This document shows positions 54,691 to 64,000 of a DNA stretch of 64,000 nucleotides, piece after piece (within the stretch, counting starts at the first letter, position 1; every line of letters starts with the position of its first letter). The DNA is from Arenibacter sp. P308M17 (GTDB taxonomy: Bacteria; Bacteroidota; Bacteroidia; Flavobacteriales; Flavobacteriaceae). The notes below the pieces were generated by a model that ran no database searches, had not been told where the DNA came from, and saw only the letters and a list, made by a program, of their open reading frames with translations. The translations under genes were made by a program, and so were the position numbers. Location: contig NZ_QVON01000006.1 of assembly GCF_003426735.1 (NCBI RefSeq), positions 310,001-374,000 of the forward strand, in the 5' to 3' direction.

Positions 54691-55299
54691 ATGTCCATGG
54701 AAAGCAGGGTAAGAGCAGTTGAGGCATTATTTGCCGGTTTGGATAGGGAGATAGCTATCTTTCAATCCGAATCGGGTCTTGGCTGTAAAGCAGGATGCGG
54801 CAAGTGCTGTACCTATCCGGATATTGAAGCTTCCCCGCTGGAATTTTTGCCATGGGCCTTTTATCTTTTTTTAAGCGGGAAGGCAGAAACTACTTTGGAG
54901 GAATTAAAGGTGGGCAATAATTCCATTTGCCATTTATATCGGCCATTGTCCGTTTTGGATAGCAATAGTGGCAGATGCGGGGATTATAAGTACCGCGGAC
55001 TAATTTGTCGTCTATTTGGTTTTGGGGCAACTAGGGATAAAATGGGAGAACTCCGTTTGGCCACCTGCAAGATTATAAAGGAAAACCAGGCGGAGCTTTA
55101 TGAAAATTCCAAGGTTGCCATGAAGAATGGATTATACGTGCCCATTTTTACGGACTACTATATGAATTTAAATCAGATAGATTTTAGGATGGGCAATAGT
55201 ATTCTTCCTATCAACAAGGCTTTGAGGGCCGCCATTGAGGAAGTACTCCAGTATTATGCCTACCGTCCCTTCCCGGAAGGACATAAGGTTATTGCGTAA
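54691..55299 (+). CDS. YkgJ-type zinc/iron-chelating protein
   Basis: 202 residues from the ATG at 54691 (an upstream TTG at 54646 adds 15). N-terminal Cys cluster GLGCKAGCGKCCTYPDIEAS (C-x3-C-x2-C-C), followed by CGDYKYRGLICRLFGFG; such CxxxCxxCC boxes define the zinc/iron-chelating YkgJ family. It is cytoplasmic (no signal) and likely binds one metal ion. Role unknown; some relatives act in metal trafficking. The C-terminal part (YYAYRPFPEGHKV) is unassigned. Confidence 0.82.
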   Translation: MSMESRVRAVEALFAGLDREIAIFQSESGLGCKAGCGKCCTYPDIEASPLEFLPWAFYLFLSGKAETTLEELKVGNNSICHLYRPLSVLDSNSGRCGDYKYRGLICRLFGFGATRDKMGELRLATCKIIKENQAELYENSKVAMKNGLYVPIFTDYYMNLNQIDFRMGNSILPINKALRAAIEEVLQYYAYRPFPEGHKVIA

Positions 55300-55327
55300 C
55301 CTTAATTATGAATTTTATAGCCTATTT

Positions 55328-56965
55328 TTAAACCTTTAGATCTATTTCTTTAAGGTTTTCGATTCTGTTGCGTACCAAGAAGGCATCTATGGTCTCAAAA
55401 TGTTCTATAACGCGTTTGTCCTTAAATTCGAACACCTTTTGGGATAGGCCTTGAAGAAAATCCCTGTCGTGGGAGACCAATATCAAGGTGCCGTCAAAGG
55501 AAAGCAAGGCCTCCTTAAGTACGTCCTTGGATTTTAGGTCCAAATGGTTGGTAGGTTCATCCAAGATCAACAGATTCACCGGTTCAAGAAGTAATTTAAC
55601 CATGGCAAGACGGGTTTTTTCCCCTCCAGAAAGTACGCTCACCTTTTTTTCGAGGTCGTCCCCGCTAAACATAAACCTGCCTAGAATATTTTTGATCTGT
55701 GTACGAACGTCCCCTTCGGCCACTTCATCCACGGTCTGGAAGATGGTGAGTTCAGGGTCTAACAGGGAGGCTTGGTTTTGCGCAAAATAACCTACTTTTA
55801 CATTGTGTCCCAACCTGCATTGGCCCTCTACTTCAATTTCGCCCAAAATAGCCTTGATCATCGTAGATTTTCCTTCGCCGTTCCTTCCTACAAAAGAAAC
55901 CTTTTCCCCTCGTGAAATAGAGAGATCGGCATCCTTGAAAACCACATGGTCGCCATAACTTTTGGACAGCCCTTCTGCGGTAACCGGATAGTCGCCCGAA
56001 CGTATGGAAGGAGGGAACCTCAGTTTTAGGGCCGCTGTGTCTACCTCATCAATTTCTATGATCTGTAATTTTTCCAGCATCCTTTCACGGGAAGTTACTT
56101 GGTTGGTTTTGGAATAGGTGCCCTTGAACCGGTCTATAAAGGCCTGATTGTCCGCAATAAACTTTTGCTGTTCCTGGTAAGCTTTTATCTGGTGGCTACG
56201 TCTGTCTTCCCTCAACTGCAGGTAGTGGGTGTAATTGGCCTTATAATCATAGATTCTACCCATGGTCACTTCTATGGTTCTGTTGGTAATATTATCTATA
56301 AAGGTCTTGTCGTGCGAGATGACCACCACCGCCTTGGCCTTGTTCAGCAGGAAATCCTCCAGCCAGATTACGGATTCGATATCTACGTGGTTGGTTGGCT
56401 CATCCAAAAGGATGAGGTCCGGTTTTTGCAATAAAATCTTGGCAAGTTCTATTCTCATCCGCCACCCCCCGCTAAACTCACTGGTAGGTCTATGGAAATC
56501 CCCGCGTTTAAACCCTAGGCCTCTCAAGGCTTTTTCTACCTCTGCCTCATAATTTATTTCTTCCAGGGCATAGAATTTTTCTCCCAGGTCCGATACTTTT
56601 TCAATGATGTTCATGTAAGCATCCGATTCATAATCGGTACGGGTTTCCAATTCCTTGTTCAGGCGCTCCATTTCATCGCGCATGCTAAAAATTTCCTTAA
56701 AGGCTTTGGAGGCTTCTTCAAAAACGGTACTGTTGTCATCTGTAAGCAAATGCTGGGGCAAATAGGCAATTACCGCGTCTTTGGGATAGCGGATATGGCC
56801 CCGGGTAGCTTTCTGCTCCCCTGCGATTATCTTCATCATGGTAGATTTTCCGGCCCCGTTCTTTCCCATCAGGGCAATCTTATCGTTTTCATTGATAACG
56901 AAGGAAACATCGCTAAACAAGGTGTCACCACTAAATTCTACGGCAATTGCATCTACAGAAATCAT
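55328..56965 (-). CDS. ABC-F family ATPase (ribosome-associated, YbiT/Uup type)
   Basis: 545 residues with two ABC domains and no membrane segment. First: Walker A GKNGAGKST, signature FSGGWRMRIELAK, Walker B LILLDEPTNHVD. The linker is the helical arm typical of ABC-F (YLQLREDRRSHQIKAYQEQQ). Second: Walker A GRNGEGKST, signature LSGGEKTRLAM, Walker B LLILDEPTNHLD. It probably binds the ribosomal E site and rescues or fine-tunes translation. Resistance-type ABC-F proteins differ in the linker, so no resistance role is claimed. Confidence 0.93.
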   Translation of the reverse strand: MISVDAIAVEFSGDTLFSDVSFVINENDKIALMGKNGAGKSTMMKIIAGEQKATRGHIRYPKDAVIAYLPQHLLTDDNSTVFEEASKAFKEIFSMRDEMERLNKELETRTDYESDAYMNIIEKVSDLGEKFYALEEINYEAEVEKALRGLGFKRGDFHRPTSEFSGGWRMRIELAKILLQKPDLILLDEPTNHVDIESVIWLEDFLLNKAKAVVVISHDKTFIDNITNRTIEVTMGRIYDYKANYTHYLQLREDRRSHQIKAYQEQQKFIADNQAFIDRFKGTYSKTNQVTSRERMLEKLQIIEIDEVDTAALKLRFPPSIRSGDYPVTAEGLSKSYGDHVVFKDADLSISRGEKVSFVGRNGEGKSTMIKAILGEIEVEGQCRLGHNVKVGYFAQNQASLLDPELTIFQTVDEVAEGDVRTQIKNILGRFMFSGDDLEKKVSVLSGGEKTRLAMVKLLLEPVNLLILDEPTNHLDLKSKDVLKEALLSFDGTLILVSHDRDFLQGLSQKVFEFKDKRVIEHFETIDAFLVRNRIENLKEIDLKV

Positions 56966-56993
56966 ATTTCAATTTTAAGTCTGCAAAACTATA

Positions 56994-57030
56994 AAAAAAG
57001 CCGTTCAATTAGTTTGAGACGGCTTTTTTA
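56994..57030 (-). terminator. Bidirectional terminator
   Basis: AAAAAAGCCGT and ACGGCTTTTTT arms between the ABC-F start and the DUF2911 stop, T-rich on both strands; it ends the DUF2911 transcript. Confidence 0.75.
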
Positions 57031-57108
57031 AAATCTTGTTCCGAAAAAGACCTGCTTTTCCAGTACTCCATTATTATTATTTAATTTTCTATATGCAGAT
57101 AATTTTCC

Positions 57109-57648
57109 TTAAAAGGTAATTGGCAGGGATACCCTTGTGTTTCCCCATCCCAATACCATATGGGTGCCATTGTCCACATCCTTATAGGCAATGGAAAAGG
57201 CGTCCAATGTTTCGGATACATTGCTGGCACTGGCAGGTACTCGAACTACATCGGCATCTTCCTGGTACGAATAGGCGCCCCATTGATTTAAATTTTTGTT
57301 CAATATTACGGTCCATTCCTTATCACCTGGGATGGTAAATAGGGAATAGGTGCCGGCGGCCACCGCTTTGCCACCCACGGTAGCGTCCTTATAAAAAATG
57401 ATTTCAGGGGCCTCATTGGCTCCGGTTCTCCATACCTTCCCTGCCGGGGCAAGCTCCGAAATGGAACGTCCTTTTAATTGTGGTCTACTGTAAGTTACCC
57501 GAACCAATTTTTCCGAAACCTTATAATCGGTAGGATAGGATGCAATGTCCGCAGGACTCTTGTCCAAGCCGCTGAATTTCTGTGCAATAGCTTTGGAGCT
57601 AAAGGTCAAGGCAATGACCATAAGTGCAATCGTAAATAAATTTTTCAT
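57109..57648 (-). CDS. DUF2911 secreted protein
   Basis: 179 residues, signal peptide (ALTFSSKAIAQKF). The domain phrase VRVTYSRPQLKGRSI, then KVWRTGANEAPEI, GTYSLFTIPGDKEWTVILNK and NQWGAYSYQEDAD are typical of DUF2911, a Bacteroidota family with no known activity. Secreted or periplasmic; downstream terminator, own promoter region. Confidence 0.88.
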   Translation of the reverse strand: MKNLFTIALMVIALTFSSKAIAQKFSGLDKSPADIASYPTDYKVSEKLVRVTYSRPQLKGRSISELAPAGKVWRTGANEAPEIIFYKDATVGGKAVAAGTYSLFTIPGDKEWTVILNKNLNQWGAYSYQEDADVVRVPASASNVSETLDAFSIAYKDVDNGTHMVLGWGNTRVSLPITF

Positions 57649-57889
57649 TTTTTTTAGTTTTAGAGATTGTCAAATTTAAGTAGTATTCCTATTAATCCGA
57701 ATTAAAAGTCGGTAAATTTTAGACTCCTTACAAAATAGCGAGTTGATGTGAGCGAAATCATTTATATGATAACAGTATATTAGTATTTTACTATTTATTG
57801 TTTTAAATTATAATTAATTATACATTTTATGTTTTGTTGTATTAATATTAAATGGATATTTGCTTTAAAATTGACATAAATATTATAGT

Positions 57890-59560
57890 ATGTGTGGAAT
57901 TGTATGTGCCTTTGATGTAAAAGAGAGTACCGAGGTGTTAAGGCCTCAACTGCTGGAAATGTCCAAGAAGATTAGACATAGGGGTCCGGATTGGAGTGGG
58001 ATATATGCTGATGGGAAGGCTATTTTGGCCCATGAACGTTTGGCGATCGTTGACCCTGCTTCGGGAAAACAACCTTTGTTCAGCCCGGACAAGAAATTGG
58101 TATTGGCCGCTAATGGTGAAATATATAACCATAGGGAATTGCGCAAGCAATTTGCCGGCACCTATAATTTTCAGACAGAGTCCGATTGTGAGGTAATTTT
58201 GGCCCTATATCAGAAGAAAGGAGTTGATTTCTTGGATGAAATGAACGGTATTTTTGGCTTTGCCATCTACGATTCTGAAAAGGATGAATATTTTATAGCA
58301 AGGGACCATATGGGAATTATTCCGCTATATGTAGGTTGGGACATTAATGGTACCTTTTATGTGGCGTCCGAGTTAAAGGCATTGGAAGGAACCTGTACCA
58401 AGATACAGTTGTTTCCTCCGGGACATTACTTGCACAGCAAGGATGGCGAATTTAAAAGATGGTATTCCCGGGATTGGATGGAATACGATGCGGTAAAGGA
58501 CAATGAGACTAGCATACAGGCCATTAAAGAGGCTTTGGAAGCTGCCGTTCATAGACAATTAATGTCCGACGTACCTTATGGGGTATTGCTTTCCGGGGGA
58601 TTGGATTCTTCGGTAACTTCTGCCATAGCAAAAAAATACGCCCAGAAAAGAATTGAGTCGGACGACACTACCGATGCCTGGTGGCCGCAATTGCATTCCT
58701 TCTCGGTGGGACTTGAAGGTTCCCCGGATTTGGCCGCTGCCCAAAAGGTGGCCAAGCATATCGGTACCGTGCACCACGAAATAAAATTTACCATTCAGGA
58801 AGGTTTGGACGCCATTAAGGATGTGGTCTACAACTTGGAGACCTATGATATTACTACTATTAGGGCTTCTACCCCCATGTACCTTATGGCCCGGGTTATA
58901 AAATCTATGGGTATAAAAATGGTCTTGTCAGGGGAGGGGGCGGATGAGCTTTTCGGGGGCTACCTATATTTTCACAAGGCACCAAGTGCAAAGGATTTCC
59001 ATGAGGAAACGGTCCGTAAATTGGACAAACTTCATATGTACGATTGTCTAAGGGCCAATAAATCCTTGGCCGCTTGGGGTATAGAGGGAAGGGTTCCATT
59101 TTTGGACAAGGAATTTATGGACGTGGCCATGAGAATTAACCCCCAGGATAAGATGATCAACGGGGAGCGCATGGAGAAATGGGTGGTTCGTAAGGCTTTT
59201 GAGGATATGCTGCCCGAAAGTGTTGCATGGAGACAAAAGGAACAATTTTCCGATGGAGTTGGTTACAGTTGGATAGATACCCTAAAAGAAGTGGTTAAGA
59301 AGGAGGTTACGGACGATCAATTGGCTAATGCCAAGTACAGATTTCCATTACAGACCCCTACGTCCAAAGAAGAGTTCTATTACCGTTCTATTTTTGAAGA
59401 GCACTTTCCATCGGATGCGGCGGCATTGTGTGTTCCCCAGGAACCATCCGTGGCATGTAGCACCAGAATTGCCTTGGAATGGGACGAGGCCTTTAAGAAC
59501 ATGAACGATCCGTCCGGTAGGGCGGTATCCAAGGTACATTCCGATGCTTATGTAAAGTAA
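57890..59560 (+). CDS. asnB: Glutamine-hydrolysing asparagine synthase B
   Basis: 556 residues, standard length. The N-terminal glutamine amidotransferase has catalytic Cys2 (MCGIVCAFDV), so the initiator Met must be removed. Family loops: RHRGPDWSG, LAHERLAIVDPASGKQP, AANGEIYNHRELR. Synthetase domain with PP-loop GVLLSGGLDSS, LSGEGADELFGGY and VPFLDKEF. It makes asparagine from aspartate, glutamine and ATP in the cytoplasm. Single gene with a downstream terminator. Confidence 0.97.
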   Translation: MCGIVCAFDVKESTEVLRPQLLEMSKKIRHRGPDWSGIYADGKAILAHERLAIVDPASGKQPLFSPDKKLVLAANGEIYNHRELRKQFAGTYNFQTESDCEVILALYQKKGVDFLDEMNGIFGFAIYDSEKDEYFIARDHMGIIPLYVGWDINGTFYVASELKALEGTCTKIQLFPPGHYLHSKDGEFKRWYSRDWMEYDAVKDNETSIQAIKEALEAAVHRQLMSDVPYGVLLSGGLDSSVTSAIAKKYAQKRIESDDTTDAWWPQLHSFSVGLEGSPDLAAAQKVAKHIGTVHHEIKFTIQEGLDAIKDVVYNLETYDITTIRASTPMYLMARVIKSMGIKMVLSGEGADELFGGYLYFHKAPSAKDFHEETVRKLDKLHMYDCLRANKSLAAWGIEGRVPFLDKEFMDVAMRINPQDKMINGERMEKWVVRKAFEDMLPESVAWRQKEQFSDGVGYSWIDTLKEVVKKEVTDDQLANAKYRFPLQTPTSKEEFYYRSIFEEHFPSDAAALCVPQEPSVACSTRIALEWDEAFKNMNDPSGRAVSKVHSDAYVK

Positions 59561-59623
59561 TGCTGCCGGAAGAGTCAATAAGGTATTAAGATTTAGTTTT
59601 AGTTTTAGTTTATTTGTGCATAG

Positions 59624-59652
59624 GAGGCATTCTTTATAGGGTGCCTCTTTTA
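59624..59652 (+). terminator. asnB terminator
   Basis: GAGGCA and TGCCTC arms with a 12-base loop, then CTTTTATTATTT. Confidence 0.65.
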
Positions 59653-59654
59653 TT

Positions 59655-59910
59655 ATTTAGTTAAAGGTTAAAACCCCGCCTGAACGTAGTCGGACAGGCC
59701 TGCCTTTGTCGACAGGCCTAAGATTTCATTGTAGTTACTTTGGTTTTTATAAACCTTGGGTGTCCACAGTTGACAAAAGCCAGAGGGCATAAAATTCATT
59801 TTTTTGTCTATAGCCTATAGCCTATAGCTTACAGCTTACTGCCAACCTAACCATCCAGTCCGTTTCAAGATATTTATTATGTTTTGTAAGATAATTTAGT
59901 GTCCTTGTTT
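59655..59910. repeat. Dispersed repeat, family 1 copy
   Basis: TTAAAGGTTAAAACC, CGCCTGAACGTAGTCGGACA, GGCCTGCCTTTGTCGACAGG, then TATAGCCTATAGCCTATAGC, CTTACTGCC and CCAGTCCGTTTCAAG, similar to the copies near 2700, 27350 and 50705. The gap 59561-60107 contains this, the asnB terminator and the gyrB promoter region. Confidence 0.6.
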
Positions 59911-60061
59911 CCTGTTTGTTTTGAGCTGTTAACGGGGTAGGTGGATGTTGGAACCGGGCTCCCTGAAATCAATTATATCGATTGGTATTTTTTCCACAAT
60001 TTTTGTTGATAACTTAGCGACTTATATTGGCTACAAACCCTATATTTCATGGGGTATTGCG

Positions 60062-60069
60062 TATATTTG
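60062..60069 (+). promoter_or_regulatory. gyrB promoter -7 element
   Basis: TATATTTG, an exact TAnnTTTG match 39 bases before gyrB. A TTG at a suitable -33 distance is not evident. Confidence 0.45.
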
Positions 60070-60092
60070 TAGGATTGCTAAAATTATAATGA

Positions 60093-62069
<1,977 letters not shown>

Positions 62070-62088
62070 AAAATAGGGTTTACACAAC

Positions 62089-62118
62089 AAAAACTCGCTC
62101 CATTGGGGCGAGTTTTTT
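62089..62118 (+). terminator. gyrB terminator
   Basis: AAACTCGC and GCGAGTTTTTT arms with a 9-base loop. Confidence 0.8.
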
Positions 62119-62142
62119 AGTTTTAACAAAAATCTATATGTT

Positions 62143-63153
62143 ATGAAGTATGTATCTTTAGTAGGTGTTTTGTTTATAAGTGTAACTGGATTTTCACAAT
62201 CCAACCTCAATGAGCTATTTGCCGCAGGGATCAATGATGCGGAAAAATTTTCGGACAGTTATTTTGGTCCGGTGTCCGAGGGTGCCATATACAGTTTGGC
62301 CAATGGCTGGTACAATTCGGCCGATTCCAAACCCTTGGGAGGTTTCGAGATTTCCATTATAGGCAATATGACCTCTTTTAAAAATAGGGAGGATAAAAAG
62401 ACGTTTGTTCTAAATACAGCAGATTATGAAAATCTGCAGTTTTTGGATGGAAGTACCTCCAAACCGGTCTCCACAGCTTTGGGGGATCTGGAAGGCATAC
62501 AGGTATTTGTAGAAGGGGAGGTAGGACCCATTACCTCCAGGCAGGAAATTGAATTACCTACCGGATTGGCTTCGGAAAACATCAACTTTATTCCCTCGGC
62601 CTTTTTACAACTAAGTGTGGGTTTAGTGAAAGGGTTGGAAGTCAAGGCCCGGTTTTTGCCCAAAATTAATACGGAAGATGTGGCCTTGGGGTTGTACGGA
62701 GCAGGGCTTCAGTATGATTTTTCCAAATTACTGCCAGCGGACAAAATATTACCTGTGGCCCTATCTGCCGTGGTTGGGTATACTCATTTAAATGCCTCCT
62801 ATGATTTTACTGACAGTAATATTGTGGATGGTAGCGATCAAAAGATAGAAGTGGATATGAATGTCATATCAATGCAGGCCGTGGCCTCTACTAAGCTTCC
62901 GGTCATTAATTTTTATGGGGCTATCGGCTATATATCCGGAAAATCCACAACAGATGTTTTAGGTACCTACCAGGTACAATCGGGACCATTTCAGGAAACC
63001 TATATAAATCCTTTTTCTTTGTCCAAAAAGGCCAGTGGAGTTACGGGAACCTTAGGGGCCAAGCTGAAACTTGGTTTCTTTAGGTTACATGCGGATTATT
63101 CCCTGGCAGAATTCAACAACTTAACGGTGGGTGTAAATTTTGGATTTAGGTAA
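62143..63153 (+). CDS. DUF6588 outer-membrane-like protein
   Basis: 336 residues with signal peptide (GVLFISVTGFSQSN). Beta-rich, ending in strands of an outer-membrane type (FFRLHADYSLAEFNNLTVGV, NFGFR). I recognise it as DUF6588, a flavobacterial family often next to gyrB and mdh. Function unknown. It has its own start region 75 bases after gyrB, past the terminator. Confidence 0.75.
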   Translation: MKYVSLVGVLFISVTGFSQSNLNELFAAGINDAEKFSDSYFGPVSEGAIYSLANGWYNSADSKPLGGFEISIIGNMTSFKNREDKKTFVLNTADYENLQFLDGSTSKPVSTALGDLEGIQVFVEGEVGPITSRQEIELPTGLASENINFIPSAFLQLSVGLVKGLEVKARFLPKINTEDVALGLYGAGLQYDFSKLLPADKILPVALSAVVGYTHLNASYDFTDSNIVDGSDQKIEVDMNVISMQAVASTKLPVINFYGAIGYISGKSTTDVLGTYQVQSGPFQETYINPFSLSKKASGVTGTLGAKLKLGFFRLHADYSLAEFNNLTVGVNFGFR

Positions 63154-63169
63154 ACTACCTCGGGGCAAT

Positions 63170-63270
63170 CCCACGAGGCATTGAAAGGAAATTCAAGTTT
63201 GATTTCGGCGCCCGCCTGAACGGAACGGGCAGGCAGGCGTCGGAGCACCTGCCTGCCACAGGCAGGTTTA
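63170..63270. repeat. GC-rich palindromes
   Basis: CGCCTGAACGGAACGGGCAG then GCAGGCGTCGG, and CACCTGCCTGCCACAGGCAG: hairpins of the CCTGCC/GGCAGG family, between two convergent genes. Confidence 0.55.
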
Positions 63271-63292
63271 AATCTTGATTATCGAGTAGATC

Positions 63293-63670
63293 CTATTCCC
63301 TTATTGCCAATACGTTGCCATCGTAGTCGGCCAAAAAAATCCCTTGATCGGACTCGCTCATGAGTACTATGTCCTCCTCTTTGTCAAGACCGGGATAGGA
63401 AATAATGTAGGTACTATCCTTATGGACCCATTTAAAATCTGAAATTACCGTTAAATTATTGTTGTGGTAGGTATGGTATCTGCCCAGGTAGGCATCATTA
63501 AATATCCACTCCTGCCTAACGGTGATATCCTGTTTTTGGGCAAGGCCCCCTCCATCAGAAGAGATATGGGACCATATCCCGATAACCGGATCGTTGTTCT
63601 CTGTAATTCTGGTGCAATTACTGGCCAGTAGGATGCCAACTATTGCCAAGAATGAAAGTAATTTTTTCAT
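63293..63670 (-). CDS. Small lipoprotein, lipocalin-like
   Basis: 125 residues with a lipoprotein signal (AIVGILLASNCTRI). The mature part has the pattern VIGIWSHISSDGGG ... RQEWIFNDAYLGRYHTY ... FKWVHKDSTYIISYPG of short lipocalin-like domains seen in Bacteroidota. Function unknown; convergent with the DUF6588 gene, with GC-rich palindromes between them. Confidence 0.72.
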   Translation of the reverse strand: MKKLLSFLAIVGILLASNCTRITENNDPVIGIWSHISSDGGGLAQKQDITVRQEWIFNDAYLGRYHTYHNNNLTVISDFKWVHKDSTYIISYPGLDKEEDIVLMSESDQGIFLADYDGNVLAIRE

Positions 63671-63908
63671 TTTGTAGGATTTTTCTTAGATTTGGATACT
63701 ACCTATCTAACGTACGGTTTCAATTTACTATTGTATAAATTCGATGTATGGAACAGTATTTTAACTTTTTTCGATAAAAGGGCTTTTTATTACGTTCGGT
63801 ACACACTTGGATCAGGCTTTAATTGCAGCAGCTTTTTGGAAATCCAAAAAAAAAGGACAATGTCTTGCTCCAGATAAAATTTAGCGGGTTTCTACGGATG
63901 TGGTGATA

Positions 63909-63935
63909 TTGTTCTGTTAAAAATCAGTACTTTTG
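63909..63935 (+). promoter_or_regulatory. Probable mdh promoter
   Basis: TTG at 63909-63911 and TACTTTTG at 63928-63935 with a 16-base spacer, matching the Bacteroidota consensus, 32 bases before the mdh start. Confidence 0.55.
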
Positions 63936-63967
63936 AACGATAAAATTTAACTTAAAATAACCTTATA

Positions 63968-64000
63968 ATGAAAGTTACCGTTGTTGGAGCAGGTGCTGTT
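63968..64000 (+). CDS. mdh: Malate dehydrogenase, first 11 codons
   Basis: MKVTVVGAGAV at the right edge, the start of a Rossmann GxGxxG fold as in LDH-like malate dehydrogenases. The gene order gyrB - DUF6588 - mdh in flavobacteria supports it. Only 11 codons are visible. Confidence 0.65.
   Translation, partial: MKVTVVGAGAV

Overview
The window reads as chromosomal DNA of a marine Flavobacteriaceae bacterium (Bacteroidota), with a gene repertoire like Maribacter, Zobellia or Arenibacter. The grounds are a SusC/SusD pair, a type IX secretion type-B sorting domain with a PorP/SprF partner, three sulfatases, promoters of the TAnnTTTG type, a tmRNA tag ending GENNYALAA, and a gyrB - DUF6588 - mdh order at the right end. 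The genus is inference.

Layout. 1-2.4 kb: RND efflux genes (adaptor cut by the window edge, and outer-membrane factor). 3.3-13.4 kb: a small membrane protein, a TetR regulator with a perfect operator palindrome, then a SusC-SusD-lipoprotein-phosphodiesterase operon facing a convergent M81/MlrC-type peptidase. This looks like an uptake locus whose cargo is probably not a plain glycan. 13.9-18.5 kb: PorP plus a T9SS adhesin whose signal peptide carries an in-frame TGA, a perfect FNR-type box, and a Crp/Fnr regulator with a matching recognition helix. 18.7-25.1 kb: a roughly 5.95 kb island integrated into the 3' end of ssrA, carrying a three-gene HipBST-type toxin system, ParDE and a tyrosine integrase. 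A truncated second integrase lies outside its left attachment site, evidence of repeated use of ssrA. 25.1-25.5 kb: ssrA. 26-37.8 kb: mostly housekeeping and metabolism (PNT-like dehydrogenase, sulfatases, a candidate 6S RNA behind kdsA, typA, SDR, ROK glucokinase, and a membrane protein with a degenerate Nudix box). 38-44 kb: a ThuA/glucose-dehydrogenase/PKD/cytochrome c fusion, a LytTR two-component pair and an acidic three-repeat secreted protein. 44.3-50 kb: ftsE, a giant TPR protein and a plug-less outer-membrane barrel. 50.6-55.3 kb: dispersed repeats, a decayed OmpA domain, a cold-shock gene, and a SIS isomerase plus sulfatase pair. 55.3-64 kb: ABC-F protein, DUF2911, asnB, gyrB, DUF6588, a lipoprotein and the first codons of mdh.

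How it fits together. Sulfatases, the SIS isomerase, the ROK glucokinase and the Sus-like locus suggest life on sulfated marine organic matter. The accessory DNA is concentrated at ssrA. Intergenic regions contain at least three families of short dispersed repeats (an approximately 200 bp family, an approximately 120 bp pair flanking the adhesin/PorP operon, and GC-rich CCTGCC-type palindromes) that the genes do not explain. No tRNA, rRNA or CRISPR array was recognised.
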